This document shows positions 52,881-61,400 of a stretch of DNA of 64,000 nt, in pieces. The stretch is taken from positions 2,294,001 to 2,358,000 of the forward strand of contig OZ244139.1 in NCBI GenBank assembly GCA_965216205.1, written 5' to 3'. Position 1 is the first letter of the stretch. Each line of letters begins with the position of its first letter. The translations under genes were made by a program, and so were the position numbers. Below the pieces are notes generated by a model. The model saw nothing but the letters and a program-made list of their open reading frames with translations, was not told the DNA's origin and did no database searches. This DNA comes from CADEDH01 sp965216205 (GTDB lineage Bacteria; Actinomycetota; Acidimicrobiia; Acidimicrobiales; SZUA-35).

Positions 52881-53486
52881 GTGTCGTTGATGCGCGCCGT
52901 TCGGCTCGCCGCGGCCGTCGCGGTGGGCGTGGCGATCGTCGACCAGCTCACCAAGCGCTGGGCCGTCGATCGGCTCACCGCTGGCCCCTGCGCGTCCGAC
53001 GGCGATGCCTGCATCGACCTCTTCTGGACCCTCCGGCTCCACCTCCATTTCAATCCGGGCGCGGCGTTCAGCACGGGCGTCGGTCTCGGACCGCTCTTCG
53101 GCGTCCTGGCATTCGGCATGATCCTCGTGCTCTTCAGCATGGTGCGGGGGCGGGAGGACGTCCTCGGCACGGTCCTGCTCGGCGCGATCGCAGGCGGTGC
53201 CATCGGCAACCTGACCGATCGGATCCTCCGAGCGGAGGCTGGGTTCCTGAGCGGGGAGGTCGTCGACTTCATCGATCTGCAGTGGTGGCCGATCTTCAAC
53301 ATCGCCGACGCGGCCGTGGTGATCGGTGTGATCGGCTTCGTCATCCACTCCCTCGTCAGCACCGAGGACAGCAGCACCGGGGAGGCATCGGCCGAGTTCC
53401 ACGACTGCTCTGGCGGCGGCGATACCACCTCGGAGGTGGGCGGACCCCCGAACAGCCACGCCGACCGCGCGTCCTCCGGTGGTTGA
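52881..53486 (+). CDS. lspA: Lipoprotein signal peptidase LspA
   Basis: This 201-aa membrane aspartyl protease cleaves prolipoproteins. It has an N-terminal helix with AIVDQLTKRWAVDRL, HFNPGAAFSTGVGLGP, and the two catalytic Asp regions GNLTDRILR and WPIFNIADAAVVIGVIGFVI. A polar, Gly/Ser-rich C-terminal tail of about 40 residues is added. The start may be GTG 52881 or ATG 52890. The 3' end overlaps rluD by 8 bases. Confidence 0.93.
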   Translation: MSLMRAVRLAAAVAVGVAIVDQLTKRWAVDRLTAGPCASDGDACIDLFWTLRLHLHFNPGAAFSTGVGLGPLFGVLAFGMILVLFSMVRGREDVLGTVLLGAIAGGAIGNLTDRILRAEAGFLSGEVVDFIDLQWWPIFNIADAAVVIGVIGFVIHSLVSTEDSSTGEASAEFHDCSGGGDTTSEVGGPPNSHADRASSGG

Positions 53487-54432
53487 GCGGGTCGAGGTCG
53501 ACTCGCTGCCCGACGCCCTCGCCGACCAGCGCATCGACCGGATCGTGGCCATCGTCGCCGACGTCACCCGGCGTCGGGCCAGCGAGCTGATCGCGGCGGG
53601 AGCGGTGACCGTCGACGGCGCCACCGTCGCCAAGGGCTCCCTACGGGTCGAGGTCGGATCGAGCCTGATCGTCGAGGTCGAGCGGATCGACACGAGGCCG
53701 CAACCCGATCCCGCCGTCGCCGTCGAGGTGGTCCACGAGGACGCCGACGTGATCGTCGTCGACAAGCCGGCCGGGTTGGTGGTCCACCCCGGATCGGGTG
53801 TGGTCGGCTCGACGCTCGTCAATGGGCTCCTCGACCGCTTTCCCGAGATCACCGACGTCGGCGAGGAGCAACGGCCGGGAATCGTCCATCGCCTCGATCG
53901 GGGAACGAGCGGGCTGCTCATGGTGGCCAGGACCGAGTTCTCGCGGCGGGCGCTGAGCCGTCAGCTCGCCGAGCGGTCGGTCGAGCGGCGCTACCGGGCT
54001 CTCGTCCTGGGCCACGTCGAGGCGGAGTCCGGCGTGATCGATGCGCCGCTTGGACGATCGCCCCACGACGCGACGCGGCGTGCCGTCGTCGCCGATGGCC
54101 GCCCGGCCAGAACCCGCTATCGAGTCGAGGGCAGGTCGACCGCATCGGGGCCGGGTACCACGGCGGTGACCCGGCTCGTCTGTGAGCTCGAAACGGGACG
54201 CACCCACCAGATCCGGGCCCATCTGACCGCGATCGGTCACCCCGTGGTCGGGGACCTCGTCTACGGCGGGTCGATGGCCGGCACCGCGATCGAGTCCCTC
54301 GCCACGAGGCCGTTCCTCCACGCCGAGCTGCTCGGGTTCACCCACCCCCGCTCGGGAGCGCGCCTTCGATTCGTGTCCGAGTTGCCCGTCGATCTGCAGC
54401 GCGTGCTCGCGTCGCTCGATCCGTTGCGCTGA
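53479..54432 (+). CDS. RluD-family 23S rRNA pseudouridine synthase
   Basis: This 317-aa protein has an N-terminal S4 RNA-binding domain (RIVAIVADVTRRRASELIAA, GAVTVDGATVAKGSLRVEVG) and a RluA/RluD catalytic domain with DKPAGLVVHPG, the catalytic-Asp motif GIVHRLDRGTSGLLMVART, and ELETGRTHQIRAHLTAIGHP. It should modify uridines in 23S rRNA helix 69 or similar. GTG 53479 overlaps the lspA end, the usual lspA-rluD pairing. Confidence 0.92.
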   Translation: MVERVEVDSLPDALADQRIDRIVAIVADVTRRRASELIAAGAVTVDGATVAKGSLRVEVGSSLIVEVERIDTRPQPDPAVAVEVVHEDADVIVVDKPAGLVVHPGSGVVGSTLVNGLLDRFPEITDVGEEQRPGIVHRLDRGTSGLLMVARTEFSRRALSRQLAERSVERRYRALVLGHVEAESGVIDAPLGRSPHDATRRAVVADGRPARTRYRVEGRSTASGPGTTAVTRLVCELETGRTHQIRAHLTAIGHPVVGDLVYGGSMAGTAIESLATRPFLHAELLGFTHPRSGARLRFVSELPVDLQRVLASLDPLR

Positions 54433-54467
54433 GCCGGCGTCGGTGGCACTGCCAGGGGCTCGAGCGG

Positions 54468-55064
54468 TCAGCCCGGCCGGTGGATGACGTCGTCGAGGGC
54501 CGGCCGGGCGCGCCCCGACGAACGTCCGGGCTCGTCGTCCAGCGGGTGACCGAGCGCCACCGTCGCCGCGATCCGCAGGTCCGAGCCGAGGTCGAACGCC
54601 TCACGGAGCGCCGGCTCGTGGTCGAACGGCCCGAAGAGGCAGGCGCCAAGGTTCCGCTCGACGGCCAGCAACAGCAGGTTCTGCAGCGATGCTCCGGCGT
54701 CGACCCACCAGTAGGGCACCGGCCACCGGTCGAGGCCATCACCGAGCCCGGTGGCTGCCTTGTCGGCCTCGCTGTAGCGGTCGGTGTAGGCCTCGGGCCT
54801 CGTGGTGACGAGCACGAGGACGGGGGCGTCGAGCAGTTGCTGCCAGCGGAAGCGGTCGCGCTTGGGCGACGGCAGCGTCACCGACCAGTAGCGCTCGATC
54901 GCCTCCCGGGTGTCCAACACGACGAATCCGACGGCCTGCGTGTTGCCGGCCGACGGCGCCCGACGGCTCAGGTCGAGCAGCTCCTCGATCGTGCCGGCCG
55001 GCAGGGGCGTGGGGGCGAATGCCCTGACCATCCGCCGCTGCCTGATGGCGACCTCGACGTCCAC
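54468..55064 (-). CDS. Nitroreductase family protein
   Basis: This 198-aa FMN-dependent oxidoreductase has AIRQRRMVRAFAPTPLPAGT, RRAPSAGNTQAVGFVVL, DAGASLQNLLLLAVERNLGA, GPFDHEPALREAF and ATVALGHP. The native substrate is unknown. It is 12 bp downstream of the Rrf2 regulator gene on the same strand and could be redox- or nitrosative-stress controlled (inference). Confidence 0.87.
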   Translation of the reverse strand: MDVEVAIRQRRMVRAFAPTPLPAGTIEELLDLSRRAPSAGNTQAVGFVVLDTREAIERYWSVTLPSPKRDRFRWQQLLDAPVLVLVTTRPEAYTDRYSEADKAATGLGDGLDRWPVPYWWVDAGASLQNLLLLAVERNLGACLFGPFDHEPALREAFDLGSDLRIAATVALGHPLDDEPGRSSGRARPALDDVIHRPG

Positions 55065-55076
55065 CGGATCGGCGCC

Positions 55077-55520
55077 TCAGGTTGCCTCGGGCCATGGCCG
55101 CTCACCGTTGGCCATCGAGGCGATGTCGGCCAGCGTCCACGACTCGAGCTGCCGGCGAATCTCCGCGCCCACGACGTGCCAGAGCGACAGGAGGACGCAC
55201 TGACCCTCGTGGTCGCACGCGCCGTCGGTGTGGGGCTCGCCGAAATCGCCGAGGGCGATCGGGCCGTCCACGGCCCGGATGATCTCCGCGAGGTGGATCT
55301 CGCCCGGTTCGCGGGCGAGGATGTAGCCGCCGCCGACCCCCCGCTTCGACCGGACGAGGCCAGCGCCCTTGAGGGCGAGGAGGATCTGCTCGAGATAGGG
55401 CTGGGGCAGGCCGGTCCGGTCGGCGATGTCGCGGACGGTGGTCGGCCCGTCGGACTCGCCGTGGAGGGCGAGCGACAGAAGCGCCCGGCTGGCGTAGTCG
55501 CCCCGGGTCGACACCTTCAC
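55077..55520 (-). CDS. Rrf2-family transcriptional regulator
   Basis: This 147-aa winged-helix protein has KVSTRGDYASRALLSLALHG, the recognition region TVRDIADRTGLPQPYLEQIL, KGAGLVRSKRGVGGGYILAR and a loop GACDHEGQC with two Cys. Iron-sulfur Rrf2 members (IscR, NsrR) have three loop Cys, so this protein may use a different ligand set, as RsrR does. It starts at GTG 55520 in a 14-bp tandem duplication, and probably regulates the adjacent nitroreductase. Confidence 0.88.
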   Translation of the reverse strand: MKVSTRGDYASRALLSLALHGESDGPTTVRDIADRTGLPQPYLEQILLALKGAGLVRSKRGVGGGYILAREPGEIHLAEIIRAVDGPIALGDFGEPHTDGACDHEGQCVLLSLWHVVGAEIRRQLESWTLADIASMANGERPWPEAT

Positions 55521-55535
55521 CTCGACACCTTCACC
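55508..55535 (-). repeat. 14-bp duplication covering the start region of the Rrf2 gene
   Basis: TCGACACCTTCACC occurs at 55508-55521 and 55522-55535 (plus strand). On the gene strand each copy gives GGTGAAGGTGTCGA, so both copies supply a ribosome-site-like GAGGTG and a GTG start; the outer one is out of frame and ends at a stop after five codons. Confidence 0.7.
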
Positions 55536-55678
55536 TCGGCGACCTTACAGCCCTCTGCCCGCCGGCGGCACCCTTCGGGACGCGACGCGATCGGGCGACT
55601 CCCGATTGTCGAGTACGCATCTCCGCTGACGGGACGTAGTATCGCGTTCTTGGACATCACCACGACGCCGCTCCGGTC

Positions 55679-56812
55679 ATGGCGCTCGACGCCAACCGTT
55701 TCCCGTGGGGTTCGACCGTGGAACAGATGATTCTGCCCGACTACGGCCGCGGCTGCATCACCGAGCTCATGCCGTTCCTGCTCGGCCGGAGTGACGGCGC
55801 ATCGCTCCCGGGTGGCCTGGCGCCCGCCGGACCCCGGTTGCTGTTCGTGCTCGACGGGCTGGGCTGGGAGCAGCTCCAGGACCACCTCGACCTCGCGCCG
55901 ACCCTCGCCGGGATGGACGGCGGGCCGATCACCACCGTCGCGCCGTCCACCACGGCGGCTGCGCTCACCTCGATCACCACGGGCCTCGCACCAGGCGAGC
56001 ACGGGATCGTCGGGTATCGGATGGTCGTCGACGACCAGGTCCTCAACAGCCTCCGGTGGGGAACCGATCTCACCCCGGACGCGAGAGCGGCCATCCCGCC
56101 CGCCGTCCTGCAACCCTACCCACCGTTCCTCGGTGAGCCGTTGCCGCTCGTCACCAAGGCCGAGTTCCGCAAGTCGGGATTCACCCAGGCCCACCTCCGG
56201 GGCGGGGCGATGGTCGGTTACCGGACACCGGCGGTGATGGTCCACGAGGCGGCGAGGGTGCTGAGCGAGGGGGCGCCCGCGGTGTACGTCTACTACGACG
56301 GCGTCGACAAGGTGGCCCACGAGTACGGTCTCGGCTCGGCCTACGAAGCGGAGCTGCGGTTCGCCGATCGACTCGTCGCCGACCTGCTCAGCGCCGTTCC
56401 GACGGGCACCACGGTGGTCGTGACCGCCGATCACGGGCAGGTCGACTGCGGTCACGGCCTCGTCCCGATCGCATCGCCGGTCCTGGAGCTGACCAGCGGA
56501 CTGTCGGGCGAGGGACGTTTCCGGTGGCTTCACGCCAAGCAGGGACGTGGCGCGGAGCTCGCGTCGGTGGCCGAGGCCTGTCACAGCGATCGAGCGTGGG
56601 TGAGAACCGTCGATCGGATGCTCGACGAGCGGTGGTTCGGCCCGGCGATGGCCGACGACGTTCGAGACCGCCTCGGCGACGTGGCGCTGCTCCCGTTCGA
56701 TCCGATCGCCTACGAGGATCCGCACGACTCGGGACCGTTCGAGCTGATCGGGCGACACGGCTCGCTGACGTCGGCGGAGATGCTCGTTCCCTGCCTCGCC
56801 GCCGTGGCCTGA
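55679..56812 (+). CDS. Alkaline phosphatase superfamily phosphodiesterase/nucleotide pyrophosphatase
   Basis: This 377-aa enzyme has a metal-binding Asp in LLFVLDGLGWEQLQDHLDL, the nucleophile Thr region APSTTAAALTSITTGLAPGE followed by HGIVGYRM, then YDGVDKVAHEYG and VVVTADHGQVDCGHG, all metal-ligand positions of the type I phosphodiesterase family. No signal peptide is evident, so it is cytoplasmic. The substrate is unknown (nucleotide or phosphodiester). A 160-bp gap separates it from the divergent Rrf2 gene. Confidence 0.85.
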   Translation: MALDANRFPWGSTVEQMILPDYGRGCITELMPFLLGRSDGASLPGGLAPAGPRLLFVLDGLGWEQLQDHLDLAPTLAGMDGGPITTVAPSTTAAALTSITTGLAPGEHGIVGYRMVVDDQVLNSLRWGTDLTPDARAAIPPAVLQPYPPFLGEPLPLVTKAEFRKSGFTQAHLRGGAMVGYRTPAVMVHEAARVLSEGAPAVYVYYDGVDKVAHEYGLGSAYEAELRFADRLVADLLSAVPTGTTVVVTADHGQVDCGHGLVPIASPVLELTSGLSGEGRFRWLHAKQGRGAELASVAEACHSDRAWVRTVDRMLDERWFGPAMADDVRDRLGDVALLPFDPIAYEDPHDSGPFELIGRHGSLTSAEMLVPCLAAVA

Positions 56813-56840
56813 CCGGCCCTGGCGTCACGGCACGGCGATG

Positions 56841-56870
56841 TCTCGGCGATGTCTCGGCGATGTCTCGGCG
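56841..56870 (+). repeat. 11-bp tandem repeats upstream of bpa
   Basis: TCTCGGCGATG repeats at 56841-56851 and 56852-56862, and partly at 56863-56870, with a related CGGCGATG just before. Being 70 bp upstream of the bpa start, it lies in the 5' region. No function is evident. Confidence 0.75.
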
Positions 56871-56939
56871 GATTGCGAGCCGCTCTGCGATGAACGCGGC
56901 ATCCTGGGTGGCAGAATCGGTACGAACGAGACGAGGATC

Positions 56940-57428
56940 ATGAGCAACCAGCAGCCCGAGACCCCCGAGATCGTCGAGGACGCGCCGCCGTCCGCCGGTC
57001 AGCAGGACGAGGCCACCGTCTCCGAGCCTGCCAAGGTGATGCGGATCGGCACCATGATCAAGCAACTGCTCGAGGAGGTGCGGTCGACCGATCTCGACGA
57101 ACCGGGCCGGGATCGCCTGCGGGAGATCTACGAGACGTCGGTCAACGAGCTGGCCGAAGCTCTCTCGTCGGATCTGCGCGAGGAGCTCCAACGCCTGGCG
57201 CTCCCCTTCGACGAGGAGGACATCCCCTCGGGGGCCGAGCTCCGAGTGGCCCAGGCCCAACTGGTCGGCTGGCTCGAGGGTCTCTTCCACGGCATCCAGG
57301 CCACGCTCTTCGCCCAGCAGACAGCGGCGAAGCAACAGCTCGAGATGATGCACAAGCAGCAACCGCTTCCCCCTGGGCATCGGCCACCCGGCACGGATCA
57401 GCAGTCCGGCGGCGGCGTCTATCTCTGA
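56940..57428 (+). CDS. bpa: Bacterial proteasome activator Bpa
   Basis: This 162-aa protein of the Bpa/PafE family (DUF2587) is an ATP-independent activator that opens the 20S proteasome gate. Evidence: the conserved VMRIGTMIKQLLEEVRSTDL, LDEPGRDRLREIYETSVNEL, RVAQAQLVGWLEGLFHGIQA helices forming the ring, and the C-terminal GGGVYL, which matches the HbYX docking motif (hydrophobic-Tyr-any). It implies a proteasome elsewhere in the genome. The start ATG 56940 is supported by alignment. Confidence 0.92.
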   Translation: MSNQQPETPEIVEDAPPSAGQQDEATVSEPAKVMRIGTMIKQLLEEVRSTDLDEPGRDRLREIYETSVNELAEALSSDLREELQRLALPFDEEDIPSGAELRVAQAQLVGWLEGLFHGIQATLFAQQTAAKQQLEMMHKQQPLPPGHRPPGTDQQSGGGVYL

Positions 57429-57564
57429 GACCGTCGCCCGGAACCGCGTGCCGTCCGGGGTGGGACGGTCCGCAGCTTCGGCCACGTTCCACTGAGTTGC
57501 GCCTGGCGGCGGCGCCGGGGACAATTGATGATCCGGGATGTGCGAATCGAGGGGGATTCACAGC

Positions 57565-58218
57565 GTGGCGATCGACGTGCGGACGAAGGATTGCACTGGA
57601 CTGGGCGACGCGGAGTTTGCCGAGATGGCCGACCTCGCCGCGGGTACGGTCGGCTGGGAGGCCGGCATGCTCAGCAAGGAGGCCGAGGAGTGGGTGCTGG
57701 CCAGCCAGGCCTATGACGATGACACGCTCCAGGGGTTCATGTTGTCGACGTTGGAACGGATCGGTGGAACACCGGCGCTGGTGATCGGCGCCGCGTCGAT
57801 CGCCAGGACCGACCAGCGGGCCCAGATCGTGGAGGGCCTGATGCACGAGAGCTACCACAAGGCGTTGATGGCGTTCCCCGACGAGGATGTGATCGTTGCG
57901 TGCCGCCTCGTCGAGCCGGGGCCACTCGAGGTGCTGGCTGAGCTCACCGATGTGCGACCGTGGCCCGAGCAGCGGGCGAACGGGGAGGAGCGGGCGTGGG
58001 GGCGCCGCCTCTCGAAGCGGTTCGGGGCGCTCGACTTCGACGATCGGGCGATGATCGCGACGGGTGACGGTGAGCAGTTGGTCTTCGACCACGAGGCGGA
58101 TCGGTCCGACGTCGGCGCCGTCTTCGACGGGTGCGACACCGATGGTGGCCAGTACATCATCGCCTGGGGTTGGGCCATGGCCGAGTTCCTGGAGCAGTTC
58201 CAGAAGCCTGTGTCCTGA
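57565..58218 (+). CDS. Conserved hypothetical protein, possibly GNAT-like
   Basis: This 217-aa protein begins VAIDVRTKDCTGLGDAEFAE. It has features such as GWEAGMLSKEAEEWVLASQA, LIERIGGTPALVIG-like strand (LSTLERIGGTPALVIGAASI) and WGRRLSKRFGALDFDDRAMI. The alternation of strands and helices and the opening 'CTGLGDAEFAEM' could fit an acetyltransferase fold, but no acetyl-CoA loop (QxxGxG/A) was found, so I do not assign a function. GTG 57565 has GGGGG upstream; ATG 57538 is an alternative start. Confidence 0.7.
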   Translation: MAIDVRTKDCTGLGDAEFAEMADLAAGTVGWEAGMLSKEAEEWVLASQAYDDDTLQGFMLSTLERIGGTPALVIGAASIARTDQRAQIVEGLMHESYHKALMAFPDEDVIVACRLVEPGPLEVLAELTDVRPWPEQRANGEERAWGRRLSKRFGALDFDDRAMIATGDGEQLVFDHEADRSDVGAVFDGCDTDGGQYIIAWGWAMAEFLEQFQKPVS

Positions 58219-58231
58219 CCTCCCCGGGGAC

Positions 58232-58376
58232 GTGATCCATCTCGGGCGGGCCCGAGTAGGTGATCCATCTCGGGCGGGCCCGAGTAGGTGATCCATCTCG
58301 GGCGGGCCCGAGTAGGTGATCCATCTCGGGCGGGCCCGAGTAGGTGATCCATCTCGGGCGGGCCCGAGTAGGTGAT
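58232..58376 (+). repeat. Five perfect 28-bp tandem repeats with palindromic core, upstream of dnaE
   Basis: Identical units begin at 58232, 58260, 58288, 58316 and 58344 (the last ends at 58371), followed by the first 5 bases of a sixth. Each contains the palindrome CTCGGGCGGGCCCGAG (stem of 6-7 bp) separated by TAGGTGATCCAT. There are no spacers between units, so this is not a CRISPR array. It starts 14 bases after the preceding gene and ends 114 bases before the dnaE start. Confidence 0.95.
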
Positions 58377-58403
58377 AAGGTGCAAATCACAGCCATGTAG
58401 TTC

Positions 58404-58437
58404 TTACCCACAGGCTGTGGGAAGGACCTGTGGAAAG
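58404..58437 (+). promoter_or_regulatory. DnaA-box-like sites upstream of dnaE
   Basis: TTACCCACA (58404-58412) matches the DnaA box TTATCCACA at 8 of 9 bases. TGTGGGAAG (58416-58424) and TGTGGAAAG (58429-58437) resemble inverted boxes at 6-7 of 9. CCACAGGCTGTGG (58409-58421) is also a palindrome. They lie 53-86 bases before the dnaE start and could tie its expression to DnaA. This is inference. Confidence 0.4.
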
Positions 58438-58489
58438 AGTGGGGACGGTGGATGACCGCTGCCCCGGCAGCACCTGAGGAGTCCAGCTC

Positions 58490-61400
58490 GTGGGTTCGTC
58501 GTTCACCCACCTCCATGTCCACACCGAGTACTCCATGCTCGACGGCGCCTCGCGCCTCGATGATCTCGTGTCGAAGGCAGCGGCCGACGGGATGCCGGCC
58601 CTCGGCATCACCGATCACGGGAACATGTACGGCGTTCTCGACTTCTACCGCGCCTGCAAGCGGCAGGAGATCAACCCGGTCATCGGGGTCGAGCTCTATC
58701 AGGCCGAGGACTCGCGGCACGAGCGCCCGAGCAGGCGGGGCAAGCTCGACGACTCCGGCGGCACGACCGACGGCGGGAAGAAGCTCTACTACCACCTCAT
58801 CGCCCTGGCCGAGAACAACACGGGCTACAAGAACCTGATCCAGCTCGCGTCCCGGGCGTTCATGGAGGGCTACTACTACAAGCCGCGGGTCGACTGGGAG
58901 GTCCTGGCCGATCATGCCGAAGGCGTGATCGCCACCACCGGCTGCCTCGGTGGCCACGTGCTCCAGTCGCTGATGAACGGCGACGAGCGCGGGGCGCTCG
59001 AGAAGGCGGCCCGGATGCAGGACATCTTCGGGAAGGACAACCTCTTCGTCGAGTTGCAGGATCACGGCATCCCCGCCCAGCGGGAGACGAATCCGAAGCT
59101 GCTGGAGATCGCCCGCAGGATCGGGGCGCCGCTGCTCGTCACCAACGACTCCCATTACACCGAGCAGCACGATCACACCGCCCACGACGCACTGCTCTGC
59201 GTGCAGACGGGATCGCTCATGAGCGATCCCGACCGATTCAAGTTCCACGGTGATCAGCACTATCTCAAGACGGCAGCGGAGATGCGTGCCGACTGGTCGG
59301 AGCTCCCCGAGGCGTGCGACAACACGTTGTGGATCGCCGAGCGGGCCAATGTCGAGATCGAGTTCGGCAAGCCGCTGCTGCCCGACTTCCCCATACCGGA
59401 GGGCTTCACCGGGGCCGACGACTATCTCCTCCATCTCACGATGGAGGGGGCCAGGAAGCGGTGGGGGACCGCGCTGACCGACGAGGTCACCGAGCGGCTC
59501 GCGTTCGAGCTCGACGTCATCAAGAGCATGGGCTTCAGCTCCTACTTCCTCATCACGTGGGACCTGATCCGCCACGCACGCGACTCGGGCATTCGGGTCG
59601 GCCCCGGCCGCGGGTCGGCCGCCGGCTGCGCGGTGGCGTACTGCCTCTGGATCACCGATCTCGATCCCATCGAGTACGACCTTCTGTTCGAGCGGTTCCT
59701 CAACCCGTCCCGTATCTCGATGCCCGACATCGACATGGACTTCGACTCCCGTTACCGCGACGAGATGATCCGGTACGCCGCCGAGGCCTACGGACGGGAT
59801 CACGTGGCCCAGATCGTGACCTTCAGCCAGATCAAGGCTCGGGCTGCGGTGCGCGACGGCGCCCGGGTGCTCGGCTACCCCTATGCCGTCGGCGACAAGG
59901 TGGCCAAGGCCATGCCGCCACTCGTGATGGGACGGGACACGCCGCTGAAGTACTGCTTCGAGAAGAGCGAGAAGTACGCCGATGGCTTCAAGGCTGCAGC
60001 GGAGCTCCGGGCGATGGTCGAGACCGACGCCGACGTGGCTGCGGTGGTCGACGTGGCCAAGGGCCTCGAAGGGCTGCGCCGTCAGGACGGTATCCACGCC
60101 GCGGCCGTGGTGATCACGAAGGATCCGCTCACCGACTACCTCCCCATCCAACGCAAGCCGGAGGCGGGTATCGACATCGCCGATGCGCCGGTGGTCACCC
60201 AGTACGAGATGCACGGGGTGGAGGAGCTCGGCCTCCTGAAGATGGACTTCCTCGGCCTTCGCAACCTCGACGTGATCACCGACGCCCTGGAGCTGATCGA
60301 GAGGGTCCACGGCGTGCGGGTCGACATCGACGATGTCCCCCTCGACGACGAACCGACCTACGAGCTCTTGCGGGAGGGACGCTCGATCGGGGTGTTCCAA
60401 CTCGAATCGGCGCCGATGCGGACGCTGATGCGGTCGATGGCGCCGACCGAGTTCGAGGACGTCGCGGCGCTGGTCGCGCTGTACCGGCCCGGTCCGATGG
60501 CAGCCAACATGCACAACGACTATGCCGACCGGAAGAACGGGCGGCAGGAGTCGGTGCCGTTCCATCCCGACGCCGCCGAGATCCTCGGCGGGACCTACAA
60601 CCTCTGCATCTACCAGGAGGAACTGATGCAGCTCGCCCAGAAGTTCGCCGGCTACGACCTCGCACAGGCCGACAATCTCCGCAAGGCGATGGGCAAGAAG
60701 ATCCGGGAGAAGATCCAGGCGGAGCGGGCAGGCTTCGTCGATGGCTGCGAAGCCCAGGGATACGGCCGGGAGCTGGGCGAGGAGCTGTTCGACACGATGG
60801 AGCCCTTCGCCGACTACGCCTTCAACAAGAGTCACTCGTACGGCTACGGCTTCGTCAGCTACCAGACGGCGTTCCTGAAGGCGAACTACCCGGTGGAGTA
60901 CCTCGCCTGTCTGCTCACCAGCGTCAAGGGCAACCTCGACAAGGCCGCGATCTACCTCAACGAGTGCCGGCAGATGGGCATCAACGTGCTCGTCCCCGAT
61001 GTCAACCGCTCCGATCTCGACTTCACCTCGGTCGACGACCCCGAGGGGGGCGAGCTCAACGCGATCCCGTTCGGCTTGTCAGCGGTTCGGAACGTGGGTG
61101 AGGGACTGATGCAGCTCGTCATCGAGGAGCGGAATGCACATGGGCCCTATCAGAGCTTCGTGGACTTCTGCGAACGCGTCGATTACCAGGTGCTCAACAA
61201 ACGGACGCTCGAATCGCTGATCAAGGCTGGCGCGTTCGACTCGCTCGGCCATCCCCGCAAGGGCCTGCTGCTCGCGTTCGAGGACATCATCGACAAGACG
61301 GTCAGCGCCCGTCGCGAGCACGACATGGGGGTCATGACCCTCTTCGGCGCCCTCGGTGACGACGACGATCAGCAGGCGTCCTTCGACGATCGCCAGTCGA

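Noticed and set aside
58232..58376. Regular 28-bp repeats suggestive of a CRISPR array
   Set aside because: The units touch each other with no unique spacers and no cas genes are present; it is a simple tandem repeat.
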